Source of the DNA: Nothopassalora personata
Taxonomy: Eukaryota; Ascomycota; Dothideomycetes; Mycosphaerellales; Mycosphaerellaceae
Reading direction: 5' to 3'
Assembly: GCA_033816765.1 (NCBI GenBank)
Contig: CM066295.1
Location: 1,922,001 to 1,986,000 of the forward strand
Length of the DNA stretch: 64,000 nucleotides
Shown here: one piece after another, positions 20,742 through 29,642 of the stretch
Position numbering within the stretch: position 1 is the first letter of the stretch
How the letters are laid out: each line of letters opens with the position of its first letter
Made by a program: the position numbers and the translations under genes
The notes under the pieces: generated by a model
The model's database searches: none
Told to the model about the DNA's origin: nothing
What the model saw: only the letters and a program-made list of their open reading frames with translations

Positions 20742-21242
20742 ATGCGTACCAGCCTCATCGCCACAGCCGCCTCCATGGCCAGCCTCGCCAGTGCGCGCAT
20801 CGTGGGCTTCGCAGTTCCGTCGACCGTCGCACCAGACACCACCGTAAAACTCAAGATCATCGCCGAGGACTACTCCCAGACGTCTCAGGACATCGCCGTG
20901 TCCTTTGGTATCTCACCATCAAACACCTCCATCCTCGGCTCGTTGGGAACATACCTCAACAGCAAGTTCTTGGGTCCAGGTAAGTCTTCTTGAACCTAGT
21001 GGAGAACGGAAGGGAAGTGCTGACGAAGACCAGACTTCTCCAACGAGGTCGGCAACATCACGCACTACGTGCACATTCCAGCCACGACCGCCGATGGAGA
21101 GTACACCTTCCAGGGAGCGCACTTTGAGCTGGAGGGCTCGAGAACCAGTCCAGTGACGAGTGTGTATTACGCCAATGTTACTGTCGGAAGAAACACGAGT
21201 TCGGACTATGTCCGGTCGGCTTTGATCCCGCAGACAAAGTAG
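20742..21242 (+). CDS. Secreted NIS1-like candidate effector
   Basis: Exons 20742-20979 and 21034-21242 encode 148 residues. The intron (GTAAGT ... CAG, 54 nt) joins FLGP to DFSNEVGNITHY in frame. The signal peptide MRTSLIATAASMASLASA is followed by ARIVGFAVPSTVAPDTTV, SLGTYL, FLGPDFSN, YVHIPATTADGEYTF and YANVTVGRNTS. This order matches the NIS1 family of small fungal secreted proteins. Family knowledge: NIS1 is a conserved effector reported to interfere with plant pattern-recognition receptor kinase signalling. No cysteines are visible in the mature chain, and several NxS/T sites exist. The gene is intact, unlike the neighbouring hydrolase genes, and converges on the LCB3 gene 135 bp away. 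Confidence 0.75.
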
Positions 21243-21377
21243 TCGATGGAATGGTGGAAGCTTGGAAGTATGTATTGACAGCATAGCATAGTCAAGCGGG
21301 CATCTGTATCGTATGTTACGTAGAATTGCGGTCGATCATTCCGCGTCCGCGCTGAAGGTCATGTACATACATACATA

Positions 21378-23054
21378 CTATGAGATCCCCAGTTTCGCGA
21401 AAAGTAAAGGGTTGCCTTCTACGGCTAGCCATGCTATGCCAGCATATACGACCAGCTTCGTAATGACTTCGACGTCATACCTGATCCGTGGCTTCTCTAA
21501 TGCTGAGAACATTTTCTTGTCGTTGGATTCGTCCTCCTTTCCGCTGTCGCTCGCGTTGCCATTATCACTAGGAGGAGGAGTGAGGAGATCTTTGACCGGC
21601 GCAGTGACCTTTAGCGTTGGCGGCGACATGTGAGATGTAGTCTGCTGTACAGAGAGGTATGTTGTTGACTCCGGCGATTCGTCTGGAGTCATTGGCTTGT
21701 GCTCAGCAATAGATAGCGTCGTGGGTACTCTTAGCGAAGATCGAGATGTCTTCTGCTGCAGGTCTTTTTGTGGACTTCGACTACGATCCCTTCGCTGTTG
21801 AGCACGATTCGCGATGAACTCTCGTGCATCAGCCTCAGACTGTGGTCCAACTGAGATCGTGCGCTTCCGTCTCCGGATTGACGACAACATGGCGGGTATC
21901 TCAGATGCTGGTGGTAGCACTTTGTCGTCTTTGCGCAGCGTTGGCACGGTATTGTAGTCCCTGGCCTGGAGGAAGTATCGTCGGGGGATGTTCAAGCCGT
22001 AATGTGCCACAAGTCGAAATATTGGAGGCAGGCCGCGGAGCAAGAGAGGCTTCATGGTAGCGCGCCACAGGAATATGACGATTATGCCACCAAGGAGTCT
22101 GGCAGCGATTTTGAGCAAGTCGCGATTGTCGAAGTTGTACAGTGCGGACATTGCTGCAGTCGAGCGGTCGGCGTTAGAAAGTAAATGCACGCAGTTCCAG
22201 TTGCCAATCGAAATGCCCATCACGACTCCAATAAAGGCCACACTGTCGTCGTAGCAAGGACAGTTGTCTGCTGGTTCGGGATGAAACCTTACTGCCAGGG
22301 CCAGCACGGCAACCGCGATCGCAGGTCGCGTCCACTCGCCAGCGATAAGCCAAGCATCAAAGGTAGGTCCAAGACGCACTCTGAAGGCAGTAATCAAAGC
22401 GCCAAGCGCTGCTCCAAAGACGACGTCGAAGAAGCCGTGCATGCCGCAGTACATGCGACCAATGCTGATCGAAGTTGCGTAGCACAGACAGGCAAAATGG
22501 AGGAGGCGAAACTGCCACAGGAAATAGTCGTCTTGGGTCTGCCAGAGATTGTAGAGACAATACACCGCTACAGATACGGCATTTGTGGTATGCGTCGAGG
22601 GAAAGCCGTACTCCAAAGACGCAGATCCAGACATGGTGATACGCTGCAGCGGTGGTGACAATGGTCTTGGTAGGCAGACCAGATCCTTTAGATAGCCACT
22701 CAAGTAGACGCCAGCGGCTAGCATATGCACCAGTGCAATGCCAAGCTCAGGATAGCCGCACCAGAAGCAGATCGGCAGGGCGGTCATGAAGAAGGTGTGA
22801 GTTCCAAGATTTGCAGTCAAGGCGAAGTATGTATCAAGCAAAGGCGAGCGCAAGGCATCTTGCATTCGAGCAAGATAGGGAGTCTCCCACCTCACAATCG
22901 GTATCAGTCGCTGCCGCAGCTGATAACGCCATTCGGGCAGCCTTCGTTCATAGTGGCTCAGGCCTCGCACACCAGCATCAAGATCTGGTGAAGGCGTTCT
23001 CAGATGTGCTTGGAACCGCAGAGGTGTCGTCGGTGGTTCGTCTGGTGGAGACAT
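21378..23054 (-). CDS. LCB3: Dihydrosphingosine 1-phosphate phosphatase (LCB3/YSR2-like, PAP2 family)
   Basis: 558 residues, intronless. The three lipid-phosphatase motifs are visible: KDLVCLPRP (residues 123-131), GFPSTHTTNAVSVAVY with the catalytic PSTH His (about 155), and SIGRMYCGMHGFFDVVFG with the second His and Asp. Between and after them lie about eight hydrophobic helices, consistent with an ER membrane enzyme. It dephosphorylates long-chain base phosphates, balancing ceramide synthesis against sphingoid-phosphate signalling. The C-terminal ~200 residues are polar, Arg/Ser-rich and probably disordered, ending in one more hydrophobic segment. Motif three has Gly where many relatives have Ser before Arg. 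Divergent from RHO4. Confidence 0.92.
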   Translation of the reverse strand: MSPPDEPPTTPLRFQAHLRTPSPDLDAGVRGLSHYERRLPEWRYQLRQRLIPIVRWETPYLARMQDALRSPLLDTYFALTANLGTHTFFMTALPICFWCGYPELGIALVHMLAAGVYLSGYLKDLVCLPRPLSPPLQRITMSGSASLEYGFPSTHTTNAVSVAVYCLYNLWQTQDDYFLWQFRLLHFACLCYATSISIGRMYCGMHGFFDVVFGAALGALITAFRVRLGPTFDAWLIAGEWTRPAIAVAVLALAVRFHPEPADNCPCYDDSVAFIGVVMGISIGNWNCVHLLSNADRSTAAMSALYNFDNRDLLKIAARLLGGIIVIFLWRATMKPLLLRGLPPIFRLVAHYGLNIPRRYFLQARDYNTVPTLRKDDKVLPPASEIPAMLSSIRRRKRTISVGPQSEADAREFIANRAQQRRDRSRSPQKDLQQKTSRSSLRVPTTLSIAEHKPMTPDESPESTTYLSVQQTTSHMSPPTLKVTAPVKDLLTPPPSDNGNASDSGKEDESNDKKMFSALEKPRIRYDVEVITKLVVYAGIAWLAVEGNPLLFAKLGIS

Positions 23055-23720
23055 AGATGTTGATCGTGCTACCGAGGCCGTGCATTTGGGGAAAGCGCGG
23101 GAGATGAGTCGTCTCAGCTCTCGATAAGCCGCAGCAAGATCAGTAATGCGACGTCTTTCATGAGTGCCAGCGCTCTGTATCCCCGTGCGAACGCGTTCTA
23201 GCCATCAACGCGCAGCAGATCGCGTGAAAAAGTGTTTACAGTGGAATTATCGGAGGCTGCATTTAATGAGGTGGATGGAGGGCGGCGACTAGCTTCCAAA
23301 TCCCGAGTTTGAATGCAGGCGGTAAGCTTGGCGAATCAGGTCTTCTGCAAGTCATGGCGATTGTACAGTACACTGCTAACACGAACCAGGATACTGTACA
23401 CATCAGAAACAGTCCCTGTAGCGTGTGAATATCGATTTACATCTAGGAACAACGCTCCTCATGTTCCAGGATCGTCGCATGTGCAAAACCTTGCGAGGCG
23501 GATCTGGACCCGGCGAGGAAGGAGCGACCGGATGACGGTATCTCGGGTTGCCCGGTCAACGCTCGGATAACATTAAGAAAGCGCGTCTCACAGATGAATC
23601 TGTGGATCGCTGTCAACTCCTCTCCCGAACGCATTCCCAACGTTTGCCAGAGCAACTCGCACATTCTTCACCGCATACCACCACACACTACATTTACAGC
23701 CGACGCCACTAGTACTCGTC
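23055..23720. promoter_or_regulatory. Divergent promoter region of LCB3 and RHO4
   Basis: 666 bp between two divergent start codons. No supported ORF. It should carry both promoters, but no specific site stands out. Confidence 0.5.
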
Positions 23721-24635
23721 ATGTCCGTCACGGCGGTCAATCCTCGATTCGACGATCTCAAGCGCAAGAACAGCAGCAAGTCTTTCCTCACACGCGGCGA
23801 CAGTCACCGGAGGTCGACGAGAGGGAGTGACGGCACAGTCAATACGACCAGTAGCGCGAGGACCAACATCACGGCACCCCCAGAGTACAGCAAGAAGTTC
23901 GTCGTGGTCGGCGATGGCGGGTGTGGAAAGACGTGTTTGTTGATCAGCTATTCTCAAGGCTACTTTCCTGAGGTCATCGCAAAACATAGCTTGAGCGCGC
24001 ACCTACAAGATACTGACTGTAGATCCAGAAATATGTACCGACTGTCTTCGAAAACTACATCACCACCGTCGAGCACAAGAGATCAGGAAAGGGCGTTGAA
24101 CTTGCGCTGTGGGACACCGCCGGGCAAGAAGAATATGACCGATTGAGGCCGCTTTCATATCCAGAGACAGATCTTCTATTCGTATGTTTTGCGATAGATT
24201 GTCCGAACTCGCTGGAGAACGTACTGGACAAGGTGAGTCACTTGAAGGAGAACCTCTTTTACATCCTCAGCTAAAATATAACAGTGGTATCCCGAAGTCC
24301 TCCACTTTTGCCCAACGACACCCATAATCCTCTGCGGCTTGAAGTCCGACCTCCGACATAAACGCACCTGCATCGAGCTCCTCAAAACACAAGGCTTGAC
24401 ACCCGTGACACAACAGCAGGGCCAGCAAGTCGCACAGAAGATGGGTGCCATGTACATGGAATGCTCCTCGAAAGAAATGGCCGGCGTCCATGAAATCTTC
24501 GACACAGCAATCGACATCGCCGTCCGAGGACAAGACTCGCTCGCAGAAGAAGGGAGTAGCGCACCAGGCAGCAGAAGCGGACAACCGAACCTGCCCGTAA
24601 AGCGGAAGACAAGGAGTAAATGCAAAGTCCTCTAA
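23721..24635 (+). CDS. RHO4: Rho-family GTPase Rho4
   Basis: Exons 23721-23972, 24029-24232 and 24285-24635 encode 268 residues. Splicing restores [14 protein letters not shown] and [13 protein letters not shown]. GTPase boxes: P-loop GDGGCGKT (about 64-71), switch [28 protein letters not shown], a TKxD-equivalent LKSD, and ECSSKE. The C-terminal CKVL is a CAAX box of the geranylgeranyl type, preceded by a basic stretch KRKTRSK. The ~55-residue N-terminal extension is typical of Rho4, which acts in septation and cell-wall integrity at the plasma membrane. The first intron's donor is GTCATC, weaker than the other donors. Its acceptor choice (CAG at 24026-24028) follows protein homology; an earlier AG at 24022 would add two residues. 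Confidence 0.93.
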
Positions 24636-25351
24636 GTCCTCGCAAGCAAGCACCCCTCACGTTCGTTCGAGGTGGGCTCTTGTAAAGAAACGACGATTTT
24701 ACGTTTTGAATTTGTTGCGCTCGTTGTTGACCAGCCATTCGTCACAGATGAAGTCCAAGCAGTACCGACGCTGATGCAACACGTGGGCGCCATGCGATTC
24801 TTCCTTCGCGAATGGAAACACTTCCTCTGGCCGGGTCTTCGCACTTCGACTTCAAGATGATCGATGTACACCGTCACGGCGTTTTTGGGAGATGGAAAGC
24901 GAGCTTCTACGAGCATTTGGGTATCAGTGTAATGGTACACAGCAGCATTGACATGGAGTGAGAATTGCGTGTGAGTATGATGGTGCGGAGGGATTGACGT
25001 TTGAGTGTGTGACTTAGCTTTTTGGATTCTTGATCGATGATAGCACGCGAGGTGGCTGCGACTTGGATGCGCTGGAAGCATGCCTATACCACGGAGGCGC
25101 TGAATACGGCCGAGAAGGTGGGTTGAGGTCTATGACTGTCAATGAGAAACAATTGTGATCATGCTCTTTTCTTCGGCGTCTTTCTTCTTGAATCCATGTG
25201 AATATCTTCGCGCGTAAAGCAATTCCGTACGCTAGGCAATCCGAGTCTCTCCTGTTCCCAGACCTCTGGCCCTCGATCTTCTCCGGTCGGTTCCTCACCT
25301 CTTCTCCAAGGCGCCTCCATAGAAGCGAATCAACACAGTAGGACCAGAACA
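24636..25351. other. 3' flank of RHO4, no supported gene
   Basis: Only antisense ORFs without protein-like composition are present. Confidence 0.45.
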
Positions 25352-25699
25352 ATGGCACAATATCCCGCGCCGAAAGCAACCGCCATCCCCACATCCATAG
25401 ATAGCATATTGGCCAAAGTTGAAGCCCATCCCCTTGGCAGCGAGATCGAGCTGATAGAGATACTCTCGTGGAGCTAATTCTCACCCGGCTACCGCTTCAA
25501 ACCCCGCAAACCAAACGCCTGGCGGTATCACGTTGAGCAGCGCCTCCAAGTGTCGGGAATCGAGGTTCGCGAGAGAGGCTCAGAGACGGCGCGACGCCGC
25601 TCAACGCGCCGATCACCAGAGCAATCCACGGTGGCCATGTTCGGCGGCTGTGGGAAGATCGTGCTCTCCCTGATGTGTCATCATATCCTGAGTTCATGA
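25352..25699 (+). pseudogene. Small ORF interrupted by one in-frame TAA
   Basis: From ATG 25352 the frame reads 41 codons (PTSIDSILAKVEAHPLGSEI, then ELIEILSWS), meets TAA at 25475-25477, and stays open for another 73 codons (SPGYRFKPRKPNAWRYHVEQ, then RLQVSGIEVRERG) to TGA at 25697. Both halves look protein-like and in the same frame, which suggests a gene disabled by one nonsense change. Programmed readthrough is possible but less likely. I do not recognise the family. Confidence 0.35.
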
Positions 25700-25722
25700 C
25701 TTGTATCAATCACTAATCCCTC

Positions 25723-26035
25723 TCACGTCCCATCTGCAGCACCTTCCCTGGCATCCTTCCCCTCGCCCTCTTTCTCGCCCTCCTTCGCCATGACGTTCTC
25801 AAATTGAGACCAGAGGCCTTCGACGTGGCTGAACTCGTTACCGACTGCGATTACGCCTTCGAGACTACGGTTGAGTTTGTTGATGTTTTGGAGGACGTTT
25901 TCCATACTCTGGCGAAAGATGTTAGTGTCAGGCGAGGAGGGTGGGATGGAGGCTGAGGTTGCTTACTGCTGCGACGTCGTTGATGAGGAGTTGGCGTTGC
26001 TGTTGGAAGTAGGTCTCTTTGGGCGGGCCGGACAT
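25723..26035 (-). CDS. DAD1: DASH complex subunit Dad1
   Basis: Exon 1 (26035-25967) and exon 2 (25908-25723) encode 84 residues; the 58-nt intron has GTAAGC and CAG ends with a CTGAC-type branch. Exon 1 gives [15 protein letters not shown]. Exon 2 gives [20 protein letters not shown], then [20 protein letters not shown], the Dad1 signature. Dad1 is part of the ten-protein DASH/Dam1 ring that couples kinetochores to spindle microtubules. The C-terminus is a short charged Glu/Lys/Gly tail. The gene is divergent from PEX12, with 359 bp between start codons. The first exon is too short to be seen without splicing. Confidence 0.92.
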
Positions 26036-26394
26036 GGTTGGTGGTGGGTATGGAAGTGTACACAGGATACTGTTGGGGAGGCTTGATGCTCTCAAGTGTG
26101 GTTGATTGTATGAAGTGCAGATTCGACCAAGTAGGAAAGCAACGACCTGTCTCCAATCTGTCCGTCGCTTGAGAGTGAATAATGAGAAGGTCGTGATCGT
26201 GATGTCGTGATGCTGGACAGTACCCCAACGCGAAATTCACGCGGTGACTGTGTGTTATTGGCTTGTGATGCCGAGGTGACATGGATTGTTGGCCCGACAG
26301 GGCAGGAAGCATTCCGACCTTCACGGTGTTCACATAACTCACTCATGATGCCACGGTAGCACTACCCGTTCAAACGAGTGTCCCGGTTGCCACG

Positions 26395-27792
26395 ATGGAG
26401 TTCATGACTGCCCTTCAAGGTGGTCTTGACGAACAAAAGCCATCGTTGTTTGAGATACTGTCCGAGCACGAACTGAACGCCCTCATTCCACCTTCACTAC
26501 GCTATCTTCTCGCCGTCGCAACGCATCGCAACCCACGATACTTGCTGCGGATCCTCAACAACTTTGATGAGCTATATGCGCTTCTCTCATTGGCATTGGA
26601 ACGACATTATCTGAAGACGTACGGAGGAGGCTTCACCGAGAACTTCTATGGTCTTAAACGTGAGCGCGTGCTGCGCGTTAAGGGCGGCGAGATCACGCGA
26701 GCACGACTTGGGGCGCCGAGGGAGGTGCGCGAAACGTTGAAGCTGCGGAACAGTGATGTGTGGAAGAATCTGGCTGTTATGGTTGCTATACCGTATGTGA
26801 AGCGGAAGCTCGATGAAGCCTACGATGTGCACGCGGCAGGTGTCAACATGCTTGGGCCTGCGTACCGGGACCGCGAGAGATATCCCACTGACGGCACGTG
26901 GAGCCAGAAATTCATGTGGGTGTACAAGTGGTTCCTGCGGACTGCATACCCTTCCATGAATGCGGCATACTACTTCTCGCTGCTGGCTTGGAACATGGCG
27001 TATCTGTTCGACGGAACGAAGTATCATTCTCCATTTTTGTGGTTGATTGGAACGAGGATCAGGAGATTGAATGACGCGGACAACAAAGCTATTGCATTGG
27101 CGACGCAAGCAGCAACGACGCCTCCGGCTCGGCCAGGACAGGCAAACTCGATCTTCAACCCCAGGACCATGTCACGCACGTTGCTGCCGTGGTTCCAGTC
27201 TGGACTAAAGTTTGCACTGCCAATGTCCATCTTCGCGTTGAAGTTTCTGGAGTGGTGGCACAACTCCGACTTTGCGCGCCAGCTGTCGAAGAAGGCTAAC
27301 GAAGGATTGGAGCTTCCGCCGCCAACAATTTCTGGCCTGCCCGCTCCTGCCCCAACGACAGAGAAAAAAGTCGCGATCAAAGACGAGAAGGACGGTGTCT
27401 TGAGCCGAAGAGACTCGGGCATCGATGGCCCACCCATCTCAACTGTAACGCACCTTCCCATCCTCACGGTACCCGCTCCTGCATGCGCTACCGAGGACAC
27501 TGCCAATACCACCTCAGCATGCCCGATATGTCTCTCTGAAGTCCAGACGGCTACAGCTGCACAGACAGGCTATGTCTACTGCTATACTTGCATTTACAAG
27601 TGGGTCGATGGCTCTCACCCTCGGCAGGAAGCTTTCATGGAAGGCTCGGGCGAAGAAGAAGCAGTCAAGGGCTGGGTTGAGGAAGGCGGTGGCAGTCGCT
27701 CTGGCAAGTGGGAAAGTGGTGCTGGCAGAGATGCAGTGACGGGCCGACGAGTGCTGGGAGGCACGAGTGGACTGAGGAGGGTTATGGTGTGA
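26395..27792 (+). CDS. PEX12: Peroxisome assembly protein Pex12 (RING peroxin)
   Basis: 465 residues, intronless. The N-terminus (PSLFEILSEHELNALIPPSL and YLLAVATHRNPRYLLRILN) and the Pex2/Pex12 domain with hydrophobic segments (MNAAYYFSLLAWNMAYLF; LKFALPMSIFALKFLEWW) fit Pex12. The C-terminal degenerate RING reads CPICLSEVQTATAAQTGYVY, then CYTCIYKWV. It keeps fewer zinc ligands than a full RING, as is known for Pex12. Together with Pex2 and Pex10 it forms the peroxisomal ubiquitin ligase that recycles the Pex5 receptor. The linker between TM region and RING is Pro/Ser-rich. After the RING the tail is Gly/Arg-rich. Confidence 0.94.
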   Translation: MEFMTALQGGLDEQKPSLFEILSEHELNALIPPSLRYLLAVATHRNPRYLLRILNNFDELYALLSLALERHYLKTYGGGFTENFYGLKRERVLRVKGGEITRARLGAPREVRETLKLRNSDVWKNLAVMVAIPYVKRKLDEAYDVHAAGVNMLGPAYRDRERYPTDGTWSQKFMWVYKWFLRTAYPSMNAAYYFSLLAWNMAYLFDGTKYHSPFLWLIGTRIRRLNDADNKAIALATQAATTPPARPGQANSIFNPRTMSRTLLPWFQSGLKFALPMSIFALKFLEWWHNSDFARQLSKKANEGLELPPPTISGLPAPAPTTEKKVAIKDEKDGVLSRRDSGIDGPPISTVTHLPILTVPAPACATEDTANTTSACPICLSEVQTATAAQTGYVYCYTCIYKWVDGSHPRQEAFMEGSGEEEAVKGWVEEGGGSRSGKWESGAGRDAVTGRRVLGGTSGLRRVMV

Positions 27793-29642
27793 TCGTCCTG
27801 TGTCGCATCGGATCAAAATCAGCATCATCTCTCCAGGACCATCGACAGTCAATTACTTCATCATCGAGGCACAACACGACGTGCCTGTGGGCCCCACGAA
27901 AACGGACATACTACAACCATTCGATACGGTCCGATGCCAATGGGTTGCCATCCAGGCCTGCAGGGGCGGCCCTGGGTGGACGCCTGTCCAATATTCCGGA
28001 ACTGTTTTCAGGCATTTCCAATGCCAGACGCCCTACCAGAATCGCCATGCAGAGCGACGTGTCCATTCCGGTAATTTTACTCCAAGGGCTCTTGACAAAG
28101 GTGGTAGCCGCATGTACATCGCCACGACGACGTCTTTTCCCGCCCAGAAGAAGCGCGCCTCGCTTCGACTATAATCACTGCGTCGTGGGTGCTCGGAACA
28201 CTTCGCGCAGCTCGATATCGCTGTCGCTGCCGGTGCAGCGGTGGCCCCCTTTTTTATCATGAGTCCTCGCTCGCGCGCGCTGCGCTTCAAGCCAGCCGGA
28301 GCTGCGAGGCCATAGACACGTGGGAAAGAGAATGAGCGGGTGGAAGCATGCGCAGCCAAAGTGCTCAGCATTGACAAGAACTACAAGATGGAAGCGGAAT
28401 CGTTGGACTCTTCTTTTATCAGTTGTTGTCTGCGGTCGGACGGACGGGGGACAGAGCTTGGCTGTAGGCTCTAGGTCGAGATGAGGACATCGATAGCAGG
28501 CGTGGATCCAACCAGATATATCATCGTATCTCCTTAGAATAACCACGTTTCGTTAGCCTCATATCTACTGTGTTCGATCGTCCTGACTAGTTTACGCTTA
28601 ACACGATGCATTTCTATTGACATTCGTGGCCAAGGCTGTGCGGGTCACGTGCTAACGCCCGTGCACATCGAGCACACAATCTACGATTCCCAGCAAGACT
28701 TACTACATCTGCCATCTCAACATGCATCCACGCGGCTTTGCAACACGATGCACTCTTGCTTTGCCTACGCGAATCTTTCTCCGAGAGCTGCGGCCTCGGT
28801 ACAATTGCCGCCGCCTTCCGCTTAGACCATCGGCTGATTTGCCCGATGCTGCGTCAAGCTCTCACGACTGCCAATCCGCCCATGACCGAGGCAGCTCTTG
28901 CCTGTGCCTAGCCAAGGTACCTGCCGACTCTCCCCGCATAAGATCAAATGAACGGGCTCAGGAAAAGCACGAGTACACGCCAGGAACCACATCCTCGCCC
29001 ATGCTGCGCATGGAAGCACATTCTCTACCCTAAAATGCCCGCGTCTCGTCTGGTCGCATTGCCGAGCTACAGTACAGTATACAGCACGTCTTAAATGCCG
29101 CAATTCACATTCGACGACATGACGATTCACATGTGAAAACCTTGTCAGCATTGCAGATGCTACACGTCATGTTTCCAACGATCTCCACTAGGCTGACCAT
29201 TTCGTGTCAAGGTGAACGTGCAGAACTGCAATGAACGAGCAGCCCGTCGAGCCGTTGATATTTCGGCCTATGAAGTTCCTACGACTCAGCGGAAGGCCGG
29301 TGCAATGGCTTGGTCTCATCCTCTTCGGCCGTTCAGCCATTCTGATACGCGAGGGAATGGTGCAACTCCATCGTCATTTCATGTCTCTTCTCGCTATGGA
29401 CCACGATCAACGTTGTAATTGGATAGCAGACTGACTACCCTTGTTGGTCTCGCGGACATAGTTTCGATGGGCCTTACCAAGCTGTGTACCCTGCATGACC
29501 CGGCTCATATGGTGGCATTCCTTCCTCTTGCATTGCCTCACCTACCTGCGCCTCTTTTTGCATTGCACGACTTAGCCACCATACCTACATGGTCCTTCTA
29601 CATTATCTTTACTGGATTTTGTGAGCAGCATCGACGACGAAA
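27793..29642. other. Intergenic, no supported gene
   Basis: 1.85 kb between PEX12 and EGT1. Several overlapping ORFs of 60-180 codons exist, but none has recognisable motifs or convincing composition. The part nearest EGT1 should hold its promoter. Confidence 0.45.
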
